64,000 nucleotides of DNA from CAIXSC01 sp046349855 (GTDB lineage Bacteria; Planctomycetota; Planctomycetia; Pirellulales; Pirellulaceae), in the NCBI GenBank assembly GCA_046349855.1, contig JAXMBM010000031.1, forward strand, positions 1 through 64,000. The letters are read 5' to 3'. The notes under the pieces are model-generated. The model had not been told where the DNA came from. It saw only the letters and a program-made list of their open reading frames with translations, and ran no database searches. Numbering within the stretch: the first letter of the stretch is position 1; every line of letters starts with the position of its first letter. Below are positions 10,034 to 20,000 of the stretch, piece by piece. The translations under genes and the position numbers were made by a program.

Positions 10034-12616
10034 ATGGCGACGACCGGAACGGTGGAGGAGGCCTCGCCTCCAGGCGGACTGTTATCCGGGTACGTTCCAC
10101 CCGCGGACGGGTACGACGAGATGTTGGCTGCCGACGGCACGGTCCGTCCGGTCTGGCAACGCTTCGTCCAGGGTTTGGAACAACTCGGCGCAACCGCGCT
10201 CGGCCAGCGTGCCGAACAGGCGCGGCGCCTGCTGCGCGAAAATGGAGTCACGTACAACGTGTTTGGCGCTCCCCAGGGACCTGATCGTCCCTGGGAGCTG
10301 GATCCGTTGCCCCTGCTGATTGCCCGCCCCCAATGGAATGAGCTGGAAGCCGGATTGCGGCAGCGAGCGACGTTGCTGAATCTGATTCTGGCCGACGTCT
10401 ACGGTCGGCAGCAGCTCGTGCGGCGCGGCCTGTTGCCGCCCAAACTGCTGTTCGGTCACTCCGCGTTTCTGCTCCCCTGCCACGGACTGTCGGTGCCGCA
10501 GGACAGCTATCTCCACCTGTACGGTTGCCATCTGGCGCGGAACGCGGATGGACGATGGCTGGTGCTGGCCGACCGCACTCAGGGACCCTCCGGGGCCGGG
10601 TTTGCGGTCGAGAATCGGCTGGTGCTGTCGCGCCTGCTGCCCCAGGACTTTCAGGCGTTGCACGTCGAGCGGCTGGCCGGTTTCTTCATTACTCTGCGCG
10701 ACACGCTGCTGGGGATGGCCACTCGACACCGCGACAACCCGCGCGTGGTGCTGTTGTCGCCGGGCCCACGAAGTGCCACCTATTTCGAGGACGGCTACCT
10801 GGCGCGGTATCTCGGCTACACGCTGGTCGAAGGCGGAGACCTGACGGTGCGGGGAGGCGGCGTGTTCCTCAAAACGCTGGGGGCCCTGCTGCCGGTGGAC
10901 GTGATCCTGCGGCGCGTGATGGACGAGGACTGTGATCCGCTGGAATTGCGTGCCGATGCGCTGGCCGGCGTTACGGGCCTGGTGCACGCGGCGCGGGGCG
11001 GGCAGGTCGCGCTGGCCAATGCCCTGGGGAGCGGTTTCCTGGAAGCGCCGGCGCTGATGGCCTTTCTTCCCAAAATCTGCCAGGCGCTGCTCGGCGAGGA
11101 ATTACGTCTCCCCTCGGTGGAGACCTGGTGGTGCGGTCACCCCGCCGACTTCGAACTGGTCCGGCGTCGCCTGAGCGATCTGATTATCCGGCCCGCGTTT
11201 CAGCATCGAGCGGCTCAGCCGATCATTGGCCGGCAATTGACCGCGGCGCAGCGCGAGGAAGTTCTGGCCAAGATCGCTCGCCGCCCGGGATTGTACGTGG
11301 CGCAGGCCGTGGTGACTCGGTCGACCGCGCCGGTGTGGAGTCAGGGAGCGTTGCAGCCGTGGCGCGTCGGTCTGCGGGCGTTTGCCGTGGCGCAGGGGGA
11401 TACCTATCGAGTCATGCCGGGAGGCTTGTCGCGCGTTTCCAGCGGTCTGGACTTTCTGGGCGAGTCATTCTCGGCGGGCCAGGCCAGCAAAGACGTGTGG
11501 ATCCTCGCCGATGGCCCGGTCGACACGTCGACGCTGCTCCGTCCCGCTCGGGCCGCTGTCGAATTGCGGCGCAGCGTGAACGATTTGCCCAGCCGGGCGG
11601 CCGATAACTTGTTCTGGCTGGGACGGCATGTCGAACGGGCCGAAGGGCAGGTCCGGCATCTGCGCAGTATCGTTGTCCGGCTCACGAACGAACTCGACCC
11701 GGCCGGCTGGCACGAGCTGGCCACGCTGCTCCACGCGCTGGCCGATCCGGCCGATACGCCCGTCGAGCTGCCGCGGCCCGGTACCTGGACGCCCGCGTTG
11801 CTCGCCGAACTCCGGACCACGGCGCTGGAATTCCTGTTTGATGAACGGCGGGCCATCGGCGTGGCGAGCACGTTGGAGGCGCTGCGGCACACGGCATCGC
11901 TGGTGCGCGACCGCCTGTCGATCGATTGCTGGCGCATCGTGCACCAGACCGATCTCAAGGCCCTGTTTCCCGGGACGGCCCGGGAGGCTCGCCTGGGCGA
12001 GGTCCTGCTGCTGCTCAACCAGATCCTCAATCTGCTTTCGGCGTTCAGCGGGCTGGGCATGGAGAGCATGACCCGCGGACCCGGGTGGCGGTTTCTCGAC
12101 ATGGGCCGGCGGATCGAACGAGCGCTGCATACGCTGCGTCTGATCAAACGCACGCTGGTCACGGCGCGCGGTGAGTTGACCCCCTTGCTCGAAGCGGTCC
12201 TGGAAATTGCCGACAGCACGATGACCTACCGCTATCGCTACCTGACGAGCCTGCAGCTGGCACCGGTGCTCGATCTGATCCTGGTCGATGAGACCAATCC
12301 GCGGGCGGTGGGATTTCAGTTGAGTGCCCTGGCCGATCACGTGCGGAATCTGCCGCGGGATGAGCGGGAATCGGCCTATGACCGCGAGCAGCGAATCATG
12401 CTCGCCGCCCAGGCGTCCCTGCGCTTGTGCGACGTGGATGCGTTCTGCCACGCCGATTCACCCGGCCAGCGTCCACCACTGGCTCGATTTCTGGATGAGT
12501 TGAGTGCGCATCTGCGGCATCTGTCGGACGCGGTGACGCAACGCTATCTGACCCACACGGGGCCGTCGCAGCAGTTGGGAGTGTTCGGCGACGAGTCCGC
12601 GGAGGAACCGGTCTGA
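10034..12616 (+). CDS. Circularly permuted ATP-grasp fused to alpha-E domain; ATP site looks degenerate
   Basis: 860-residue fusion: residues 1 to about 500 are a circularly permuted ATP-grasp domain, and from about 525 an alpha-E domain begins (RAADNLFWLGRHVERAEG). Alignment by eye with the protein at 3860 keeps GVTYNVFG (71-78) and GPRSATYFEDGYLA. However, VLEDNLRCPSG becomes VLADRTQGPSG (177-187), and the ATP-loop VIKPANESGGYG becomes IIRPAFQHRAAQP (384-396). The lysine, the glycines and the acidic/Asn metal ligands are therefore replaced. This suggests a non-catalytic or altered ligase subunit, possibly partnering the intact copy. A GGGGA ribosome site stands just before the ATG. The stop overlaps the next start by one base (TGATG), implying translational coupling. 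Confidence 0.92.
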   Translation: MATTGTVEEASPPGGLLSGYVPPADGYDEMLAADGTVRPVWQRFVQGLEQLGATALGQRAEQARRLLRENGVTYNVFGAPQGPDRPWELDPLPLLIARPQWNELEAGLRQRATLLNLILADVYGRQQLVRRGLLPPKLLFGHSAFLLPCHGLSVPQDSYLHLYGCHLARNADGRWLVLADRTQGPSGAGFAVENRLVLSRLLPQDFQALHVERLAGFFITLRDTLLGMATRHRDNPRVVLLSPGPRSATYFEDGYLARYLGYTLVEGGDLTVRGGGVFLKTLGALLPVDVILRRVMDEDCDPLELRADALAGVTGLVHAARGGQVALANALGSGFLEAPALMAFLPKICQALLGEELRLPSVETWWCGHPADFELVRRRLSDLIIRPAFQHRAAQPIIGRQLTAAQREEVLAKIARRPGLYVAQAVVTRSTAPVWSQGALQPWRVGLRAFAVAQGDTYRVMPGGLSRVSSGLDFLGESFSAGQASKDVWILADGPVDTSTLLRPARAAVELRRSVNDLPSRAADNLFWLGRHVERAEGQVRHLRSIVVRLTNELDPAGWHELATLLHALADPADTPVELPRPGTWTPALLAELRTTALEFLFDERRAIGVASTLEALRHTASLVRDRLSIDCWRIVHQTDLKALFPGTAREARLGEVLLLLNQILNLLSAFSGLGMESMTRGPGWRFLDMGRRIERALHTLRLIKRTLVTARGELTPLLEAVLEIADSTMTYRYRYLTSLQLAPVLDLILVDETNPRAVGFQLSALADHVRNLPRDERESAYDREQRIMLAAQASLRLCDVDAFCHADSPGQRPPLARFLDELSAHLRHLSDAVTQRYLTHTGPSQQLGVFGDESAEEPV

Positions 12617-13509
12617 TGCGCTACCACGTGTCGCACCGCACCCGGTATCACTACCACGATCCGGTGTCGCTGGCCCACAATCAGACGCGGCTCACCCCGC
12701 GTTCCACGCGCAACCAGTCGTGTTTATCGAGCGAAATTCGCGTGCGCCCCGCGCCAGCCACGCTTGAGCCGTGGATCGACTACTTCGGCAACACGGTACA
12801 TTTTTTCTCGCTGGAGGAACCGCACGAGGAGTTGCTCGTGGCGGCCACGAGCGTGGTCGAGGTGCGCGCACCGGCCGCTCCCGCCGCCGCCCAGACCCTC
12901 ACCTGGAATGACGTCAGTCAGCGCTGTGCGGCCTCCGCCGACGAGGAGACACTGGCAGCGGCTCAGTTCACATTCGAGTCGCCGTTGGTGCGGCGCATTC
13001 CCGAGGCCTACGACTACGCGGCCTCCTCGTTTCCCCCAGGCCGCCCTCTGTTGCCGGCCGTCCTGGAATTGACTCAGCGGATCTACCGCGACTTCCGCTA
13101 TCGCCCCGGCAGTACGTCCGTGCACACATCCCCGGGTGAGGTGCTGCAACGGCGGGAAGGGGTTTGTCAGGACTTCGCTCACCTGGAGATCTGCTGCCTG
13201 CGGACTCTGGGTCTCCCGGCCCGGTACGTGAGTGGCTATCTGCTTACCGATCCGCCGCCGGGCCAACCGAAACTGGTCGGAGCCGATGCGTCGCACGCCT
13301 GGGTGGCCGTCTATTTTCCCGGGGTGGGCTGGATCGATTTCGATCCCACCAACAATCAACTCGTCAGCGACCGCTATGTGACAGTCGCCTGGGGACGAGA
13401 TTTCTCGGATGTCAGTCCGCTGCGCGGCCTGTTTCTCGGCGGGGGACGGCATGCCGTGCATGTCGAGGTGGATGTGACACCCGTCGAGCACGGCGCCCGC
13501 AGCGTGTGA
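12616..13509 (+). CDS. Transglutaminase-like cysteine protease family protein
   Basis: 297-residue stand-alone transglutaminase-like protein, last gene of the ATP-grasp cluster. The N-terminal domain (MRYHVSHRTRYHYHDPV) is of the bacterial transglutaminase N type. The core carries Cys184 (EGVCQDFAHL), His227 (DASHAWVAV) and Asp243 (DFDPTNN), a complete triad. It differs from the fused copy at 6494 in lacking DUF2126. Family members may cleave or cross-link peptides; the neighbourhood suggests acting on products of the ATP-grasp ligases. Its start is embedded in the stop of the preceding gene, so expression depends on that gene. Confidence 0.93.
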   Translation: MRYHVSHRTRYHYHDPVSLAHNQTRLTPRSTRNQSCLSSEIRVRPAPATLEPWIDYFGNTVHFFSLEEPHEELLVAATSVVEVRAPAAPAAAQTLTWNDVSQRCAASADEETLAAAQFTFESPLVRRIPEAYDYAASSFPPGRPLLPAVLELTQRIYRDFRYRPGSTSVHTSPGEVLQRREGVCQDFAHLEICCLRTLGLPARYVSGYLLTDPPPGQPKLVGADASHAWVAVYFPGVGWIDFDPTNNQLVSDRYVTVAWGRDFSDVSPLRGLFLGGGRHAVHVEVDVTPVEHGARSV

Positions 13510-13582
13510 GGAAGGCCCGGACCAGACCAGGCGGAAACCGGTCGGCGCTACGCACCGTTACCGACACGTGGTCAAAAATTGT

Positions 13583-13611
13583 TTGGCTGCGGACCTGCCG
13601 GCTGCCATAAT
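13583..13611 (+). promoter_or_regulatory. Predicted sigma-70-type promoter of the histidine kinase gene
   Basis: TTGGCT at 13583-13588 and CATAAT at 13606-13611 are separated by 17 nt. This predicts transcription starting near 13618, about 55 nt before the kinase start. It would give the kinase its own transcript apart from the ATP-grasp cluster. Read by eye only. Confidence 0.45.
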
Positions 13612-13673
13612 ACGGGCGGTGGCAGGATCGCTTGGGTGTGCTCGGTTGCGGAGGAATTGACGGAGCACCTGGT

Positions 13674-14912
13674 ATGTCTCTCTCCCTTTCTCGTTCCTTC
13701 TCTCCTGCGGTCGAACGGGTCGACCGCGATTCACCTCGACAGGTTCGACTCCAGCAGGAAGCGGTCGCTGCGATGCCGCTGTTGCAGCCCTCGCTGGATG
13801 CGTTGAGCGAGCCGGTGGTGATTCTCAACGAACACCGGCAGGTGGTGGCGGCGAATCGGCACCTGCTCGAAATGCTCCGGCAGCCTCTGCCGGCGGTGGT
13901 GGGACGACGGCCCGGTGAGATCATCGGTTGTTGTCACGCCTGTGGGGGACCGGATGGTTGCGGTACCGCGCCGGCCTGCCAGGCATGTGGAGCGCTGCAG
14001 GCGGTTACCACGAGTCAACGGACGCTGGTGCCGGTCACGCGAGAATGCCGCCTGTCGTTGAGCTATCCGGCGGGGGCCTCGCTCGACTTGCAGGTGACGG
14101 CCACGCCGGTCGTCATTGACAGCCAGGGATTCACGATTGCCGTGCTGAAGAACATTGGCGATCAAAAACGGCTGGCTGTGTTGTCGCGCATGTTTTTCCA
14201 CGACGTGCTCAATACGGCCGGCGGTATCCAGGGATACGTGGAACTGCTCGAGCAGCAGTTGCCGCCGGGGACTGAGGAGTCGGCAGAGCTGGCTGAGCTC
14301 CACGATCTGACCGCTCAACTGGTCGAGGAGATCCGCGTTCAGCGTGATCTGACGTACGCCGAAGCCGGAGAGCTCGACGTACGGTGGTCAGAGATTGACC
14401 TGGAAGTCTGTTGCGTCCGGCTGGCCAACTGGTTGCGCCGGCATCCGGTCGCGCAGGGTCGGGAGATCGTGGTGGAGCGGACGGCGACGGGGGCGGTGGT
14501 CAGCGACGAGACGTTGCTGGGACGTGTGCTGGGCAACATGCTCAAGAATGCGCTCGAAGCCATTCCGCGGGGAGAACGTGTCACGCTGGTCTGCCGCCCC
14601 GCCGGCGCCCAGGTCGTGTTCGAAGTGCACAACCCGGGAGTCATGCCGCCGCTGGTTCAGTTGCAGGTGTTTCAACGCTCGTTCAGCACCAAGGGGGCGA
14701 CCGGACGAGGCATCGGCACCCACAGCATGAAGCTGTTTGGCGAGCGGTACCTGCAGGGACGCGTGAGCTTTACCAGCCGGGAGTCGGACGGCACGACGTT
14801 TCGGCTGATGATCCCGCGGCAGCCTCAGGACGTTCCCACGCGGCGGGACAAGTCGGACGCCCGCCGCGGCACGCCGGCTGCAGCCGCCTCAGCGCGGGCA
14901 CCAGTCGGCTAA
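13674..14912 (+). CDS. PAS-domain sensor histidine kinase with Cys-rich sensor region
   Basis: 412-residue cytoplasmic histidine kinase. A PAS-like domain (about 40-160, LSEPVVILNEHRQVVAANR) contains a cysteine cluster at residues 86, 87, 90, 96, 102 and 105 (CCHAC, then GCGTAPACQACG), which could bind metal or an Fe-S centre or sense redox state. The dimerisation helix carries the phospho-acceptor His176 in FFHDVLNTAGG. The HATPase domain shows MLKNALEAI (N box) and a G box in KGATGRGIGTHSMKLFGE. No membrane segment and no response regulator are next to it. The ATG was preferred to an upstream TTG because a GGAG stands 9 nt before it. Its 3' end overlaps the convergent esterase gene by 24 nt. 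Confidence 0.9.
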   Translation: MSLSLSRSFSPAVERVDRDSPRQVRLQQEAVAAMPLLQPSLDALSEPVVILNEHRQVVAANRHLLEMLRQPLPAVVGRRPGEIIGCCHACGGPDGCGTAPACQACGALQAVTTSQRTLVPVTRECRLSLSYPAGASLDLQVTATPVVIDSQGFTIAVLKNIGDQKRLAVLSRMFFHDVLNTAGGIQGYVELLEQQLPPGTEESAELAELHDLTAQLVEEIRVQRDLTYAEAGELDVRWSEIDLEVCCVRLANWLRRHPVAQGREIVVERTATGAVVSDETLLGRVLGNMLKNALEAIPRGERVTLVCRPAGAQVVFEVHNPGVMPPLVQLQVFQRSFSTKGATGRGIGTHSMKLFGERYLQGRVSFTSRESDGTTFRLMIPRQPQDVPTRRDKSDARRGTPAAAASARAPVG

Positions 14913-17006
14913 TTCGTCGACCGTCGGTACACGGCCCGAGATGCGGAGCCGAGAGCCCTGTTGCTCGTGGTGTTGCAACGCCCAGCTGAACTGCTGGTGC
15001 AGGGTGTCCTCCGAGACGTCGCGGCCCGCTGGTTCACGGAGCTGAGCGAGCCAGACGGAGCGGGGCGCCAGGGCAGCGGCGAGGTCGACTTCGTCCAGCC
15101 AGCGCCACAGGCCAGGACTGGCGAGCAGACGGTGCGACGTGGCGGGTTGGTCGCAGAAGGACTCCAGTCGCGCGTAGCCCTGCAGCGCGACGACCGGGCA
15201 GGAGTCGAGCGGTCGTGATGCGCGGTCGGGGGCGAGTTCGGCCAGCAAGGGGGCCAGTTGTACCGCCCAGCTGGCCGTAGGACCGACTCCCAGCAGCAGT
15301 CCGATCGGCGCCCCTCGGGCCGGCGCGAGCACATCGTGAGCGGCAGCGACGGCTTGCACCCAGGTGCCCCAGTGAGCGAGGCGATACCGACCGACCATGA
15401 CCGTCATGCGGTCGCGGGCCATCGGTCCGTGCAGCAGCCACGCCGCATGGCCGGCCGAGCGGAAGGCCGCCGCCCAGCGTTCACCCAGTGCCAATTCGTC
15501 CGCGATGACCAGGGCCAGCGGAGTGGCACGGGTCTCCGTATCGTAAATGTCCAGCCAGGTGGCATCGTCCGGGGTTCGTTCCAGCAGATACCGACGGAAG
15601 GGAACATCGTGACTTCGGCCGGCGCCGATGTACCGGGGTAGAGCAAGACGTGCTGCTGTTGTGTCGTCGCATAGTTGCGGCAGGAATCCCAGCAGCTGTG
15701 CACGCCACTGAGCGGTAGGCGTGATCCGACGTCGCTCCTGTCGCTGGCGACGCAGACGCCCGACCTCTTCCCGATTGAGGTCAAAGACGGTTTTGGCGCC
15801 TGGCAGATTGCGCACCTGTCCGCGCGGAGCACACCAGAGCGTCGCTTCGTCCTCGGCCGTGACCGGGGGTTCAGCGACCGCCTCCTCGGGAGGTTTCAGA
15901 TGCCGTTGCAGGAAGCGGTAGACCTCGAGACGTGCCGCCGGCCAGAATCCATGTCGCGTGGGAACGCTCTGATACTCGATCTGATCCGCGGCTTGCTGCC
16001 GAGCGTACAGTTCGCGAGCTTCGGTGTAGACCGAATGCATCTCGGCCGGCGGGAACTCGGCGTCGTCCTGATTTCCCAGCAGGAGCAGCGGACGTGGCAC
16101 GATGCAGGCCAGCAACTGCAGCGTGCCGGCGCCACTTGGGGCGGCGAGGCGCGGGAACCAGGATTCGACATGCAGACCATCGTCTTCGGTGAGTCGCGCG
16201 GTGGTGGTGATCCAGGACGCAGGAATGGCCACCGCGATACGCTCGTCGAGCGCTGCGAGGTATTGCGTTACGGCCCCGCCGCCCGAGCATCCGACGCAGG
16301 CCATCCGCTGTGGATCGACTTCGGGACGGGCGGCCAGGTAATCGAGGCAGCGGAGTGCATCCCAGATAAAGTACTGGGCCAGATGTCGACCGGTGGGGAG
16401 ACATTGGTAGCCCTGGATGGCGTGATGATTGCCCGTGGCCGCGCCGTACGGTTCCCTTTCTCCCTGACCCAGCGGATCGAATGCGCAGACGACGAAGCCG
16501 AGGCGGGCCAGCGTGATGAATAGCGCCTGATAGCTGTCGCGCTCGCGATGAGCCTTGCCGGCCGGGGCATGGCCCACGGGGCAGAGTACGGCAGGTGCCG
16601 CGCGCGCTCCCGTGGGAACATACAGGTTGAGCGGCACGTAGAAGCCGGGTTGACTCTCGAGCAATCGCTTCTCAACGTCGTACCCGTCACGCGACAGGGT
16701 ACCGGTCAGCCGAGGATTCAACGGACTGGCCTCCGGCCACGCTCCCAGCACCTGTTGAAACGCCGCGCGCACCTGTCGCTGGTACGCGTGCAGATCGGAG
16801 GGCGTACGCAGCTGTGCCAGCGCCGCGCGCGTGGCCGCATGTTGATGCCGTTGATAGTGAAGCAGGCCCGCGTCGGCCGCTGGAGGAGCATCGGGCGGCG
16901 CCACATCGGGGGCCCAGGCGGGCAGGGCACGCGGAGTGATGGCGGCGCCTGCCGAACTCGCCAGTCCAACTGCCAACAGAGTTCGACGACTGACTGGCCA
17001 CGGCAT
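14889..17006 (-). CDS. Tat-exported two-domain alpha/beta hydrolase (acetyl xylan esterase-like)
   Basis: 705-residue protein with a twin-arginine-type signal (SRRTLLAVGLASSAGAA, residues 6-22). The first half (about 80-380) is an alpha/beta hydrolase of the acetyl xylan esterase / dipeptidyl-peptidase-like type, with the nucleophile Ser241 in GCSGGG, the upstream FDPLGQGER turn and a late His in RHGFWP. The second half (about 400-690) also reads like an alpha/beta fold (LALVIADE, GPIGLLLGVGPTASW equivalents) but has no GxSxG, so it is probably a non-catalytic second domain. It lies 27 nt downstream of the LptC-like gene on the same strand and may share its transcript. Substrate unknown; an ester on a polysaccharide is plausible. 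Confidence 0.82.
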   Translation of the reverse strand: MPWPVSRRTLLAVGLASSAGAAITPRALPAWAPDVAPPDAPPAADAGLLHYQRHQHAATRAALAQLRTPSDLHAYQRQVRAAFQQVLGAWPEASPLNPRLTGTLSRDGYDVEKRLLESQPGFYVPLNLYVPTGARAAPAVLCPVGHAPAGKAHRERDSYQALFITLARLGFVVCAFDPLGQGEREPYGAATGNHHAIQGYQCLPTGRHLAQYFIWDALRCLDYLAARPEVDPQRMACVGCSGGGAVTQYLAALDERIAVAIPASWITTTARLTEDDGLHVESWFPRLAAPSGAGTLQLLACIVPRPLLLLGNQDDAEFPPAEMHSVYTEARELYARQQAADQIEYQSVPTRHGFWPAARLEVYRFLQRHLKPPEEAVAEPPVTAEDEATLWCAPRGQVRNLPGAKTVFDLNREEVGRLRRQRQERRRITPTAQWRAQLLGFLPQLCDDTTAARLALPRYIGAGRSHDVPFRRYLLERTPDDATWLDIYDTETRATPLALVIADELALGERWAAAFRSAGHAAWLLHGPMARDRMTVMVGRYRLAHWGTWVQAVAAAHDVLAPARGAPIGLLLGVGPTASWAVQLAPLLAELAPDRASRPLDSCPVVALQGYARLESFCDQPATSHRLLASPGLWRWLDEVDLAAALAPRSVWLAQLREPAGRDVSEDTLHQQFSWALQHHEQQGSRLRISGRVPTVDELADWCPR

Positions 17007-17033
17007 GGGGCACCCTCGAGAGCCGGCGGCGCC

Positions 17034-20000
17034 TCAGGGACGCCGTGGTGGGGGAGAGAGATCCGACGTGTAGGGGCTGAGATCGATGTATTTGCCGCCC
17101 GAAATCTCCAGCCGGTTGTCTCGTCGCCAATACATGATGGTTCGGGCCACCGTATCGGGCTTCAATGGATTGGCACTCGGCTTCCGGAAGAACTCGGCGT
17201 CGCTGCGGCCATCTCCGGCCAGCAGCAGCAGATCCTTGGTCTGGGAATACGAGATCCGAGCGCCGCGGGCCAGGAACTTTTGACCTTCGACGACGGCCGA
17301 ACCGGTGGCTTCCAGTTCCACGGCGGGAGAATCGGCATTCCCACCGGCCAGTTGTCCCACGGCGAGTCGCTGGCAGCGCAGGGTCGCTCCCTGCTCACCG
17401 GCCGTTTCGGGGCGGCGCCAATCCAATTCTTCATCCCAGCGCGAAACCGGGCCGAAGATGGCCTGCACCTGGTCCGTGAACTCGACGTGACGGGCCGTCA
17501 CATTGCCATCGACCGCGCGGCTGAATTCGACATGCAGAAAAATCAGCTGGGGACCTGACGTTGGCATCGGCATCGGCATCGGCGGCGCCGGTCCACCGGC
17601 GGTGCGGCCAGACAATGCCGAGGCAAACTGACCTTCGTCCAAACGCACGCTGTTGAGCCAGCCCGGACCATCGCCGTGCAGTCGCCCGGAAAGCTGGTCC
17701 AACGACAGGTTGTGCAACTGCATCTTGTGGCGGCCGGTCACGGTGCCCGATTGCAGCGTCTGGCCTTCCAGATAGATGTGTCCGCCGAAGAGGAGCTGTC
17801 CCAGCCCCAGATTCTCCGGCGGCGGACTTCCATCAAACTTCAGGCGTTGAGAAAGCGTGACATCCAAGAGACCGCCGAGAACAAGCAGTTCGAGGATTTC
17901 GCCCGTGTCGAGACGGTGGACTCCGCGCGCTTGCACATCGCGTTGAAAGCGTGCCTGCTGGCCGTCAAAGTCGAGACGCCCTTTCCAGGTGATCGTGAAC
18001 GGCGCCGGTCGGCTGGTCATCTCGGCCGCGTCCCGCATCGTTCCACCCGGCGCGGGCGGAAGGGGACGTGGGTTCTCGAAAAGCACGGTGCCGCGCGGTT
18101 TGGGACGCGTTTCCAGCGGTGGCAGAGTCATGCTCCCTGGCCCGTCGATCCACAGGCGGTTGTCCCCTTGGCTCAGGTGGATCTCCGGTCCGGTCAGCGT
18201 CATGCCACGCGCCTGAACGCGGGCCGGCGTCGCGGCCTCTCCCACAATCCGCAGGATGGCCTGCTGCGTGTCGGCATCGTCGACGTGCAGTTCCGCCCCC
18301 TCGATCGACAAGCGATCTTCCGGCCGCTCCTCCCCGCCCGTCTGCGTGACACGCACCTGTCCCTGGACGGAGACCTGGTCGAGCCGCGAGCGCTGAGCCG
18401 AGAACAGCACCTGGACCCGGAGCAGATCGCCCGTGACGTTCATCCGCGACGCGGCCGCACCCAGGGGCGTGCCAGGAAGGTAGGAAATGGAACGACCCGG
18501 GCCCGGCGCGCCGGCTTCTACCGGCCGGCCAGGCGGAATCGCCTCGTCACCGCTGGCGGGGCGAAACCAGGCCTGAAGTTCCCGCGTGGTCCCCGCGAGA
18601 CGCGGCGAATCGAAGGTCACATTTCCCTGAGACAGCAGTCGATCGGGGGCAATGGTCAGCTTGCCCTGATCATCGGTCGTTTCGCGCAGCCAGACGTGCA
18701 CTGCCTCGGAGGCGAACTGACCGAAGCCCGGGAATCGCAGCGACGTCCCCCCGCGCAACGAGAGGACGTGCAGGTCCCCTTGGGGACGCAACCGTAACTC
18801 TTCACCCCAGGTTGTCTCCAGAGGAGCTTCCTGACCATCCTGACGTGTCAGACGCCCGGGCCCCGAGGCCCAGGCTCGTCCGAGCCTGGAGGGATCGTCA
18901 GCCAACTGATACTGCAGTTGCGGTGCCTCGATCCGCTGGCCGGCCTGTTCCAGCACTGCGGATTGCGAGTCTTCCAGGTGCAGCAGGCGTCGAGCCACGC
19001 TGTATTCCAGGCGTTCTCCGCGGGCCCGCGCTCCCACGGACACGGCATGCAGGATCACCGGATGGCCCGTAGCTACGATCCGTTCGACATCCAGCGCCAA
19101 TTCCCGCCCGCTGGTCGGCTGAACGCGAGGCGGCGTCGCCGGATCGGCCACGCCGATAGCACGCTGGACCGGCAGTCCGCCGCGGTCGGCCGATTCGGGC
19201 AATTCGATCTGCGGTGGCGTCAACGGGTCGGGGGTGGCGGGCAGGACGACTTTGGGGCGAACAAAATGGATCAGCAGCAGCTGGCAGGTCAGTTGGTCAC
19301 TGGGCCCGTCGGGTTTGACGCGCAGCACCTCGACGCGATCGTCAAACGATGCCACGCGCTCCTGGATGTCCATGCGGAAGGAGCCCTGGCAGGTGATCTC
19401 CAGCGGTGCATCGGCCGGACCGGCGAAAAAGCCGCTTTGGTCGGTGGGGTGCGGCAGGGCCGCGGGCTCGTCGCCATCGGGTCGAGTCGCCGCACGCTCG
19501 CGCGGTAACTCGAGGTGGAGTTTGTCGAGATGGACCAGTTCGACGAATTTGATGCCGTTAAGTGCCGCGCCGGACACGGAAGCACCACCGCTGTTCCCGG
19601 CACCGGGAAGCAGCGTAATGACCAGATCGCGGCCACTGCCATAGCTGGCACCGTAGCGAAAATTGACTTCGTGCGGTGTCCAGATCCGTTGAGCATCGAT
19701 CTGGATATTGCGCGTCACGAGTGACAGCGCATCGCCCGCACCGGGAGCCGATTCGGGACGATAGACTCGGACTTCGCCCGGCAACCGTCCACTTTGGAAC
19801 TTGCCGAACCGGCCTCGTTGGGCGGCCGCTTCGTTGTCGAACTGCAGCAGCGCCCCTTCCTCGGCGGTCACGACCAGCGGAACGGCATGGGCGGGCGGAT
19901 CGCTCCCGTCGGCCTCTTTCGGAAGGACGATCAAGGTGCACGGTTTCAGCTCGACTTGCCCTTCGGGCAGCTGCCGAAAATCGCGAAACAGAAATACGAA

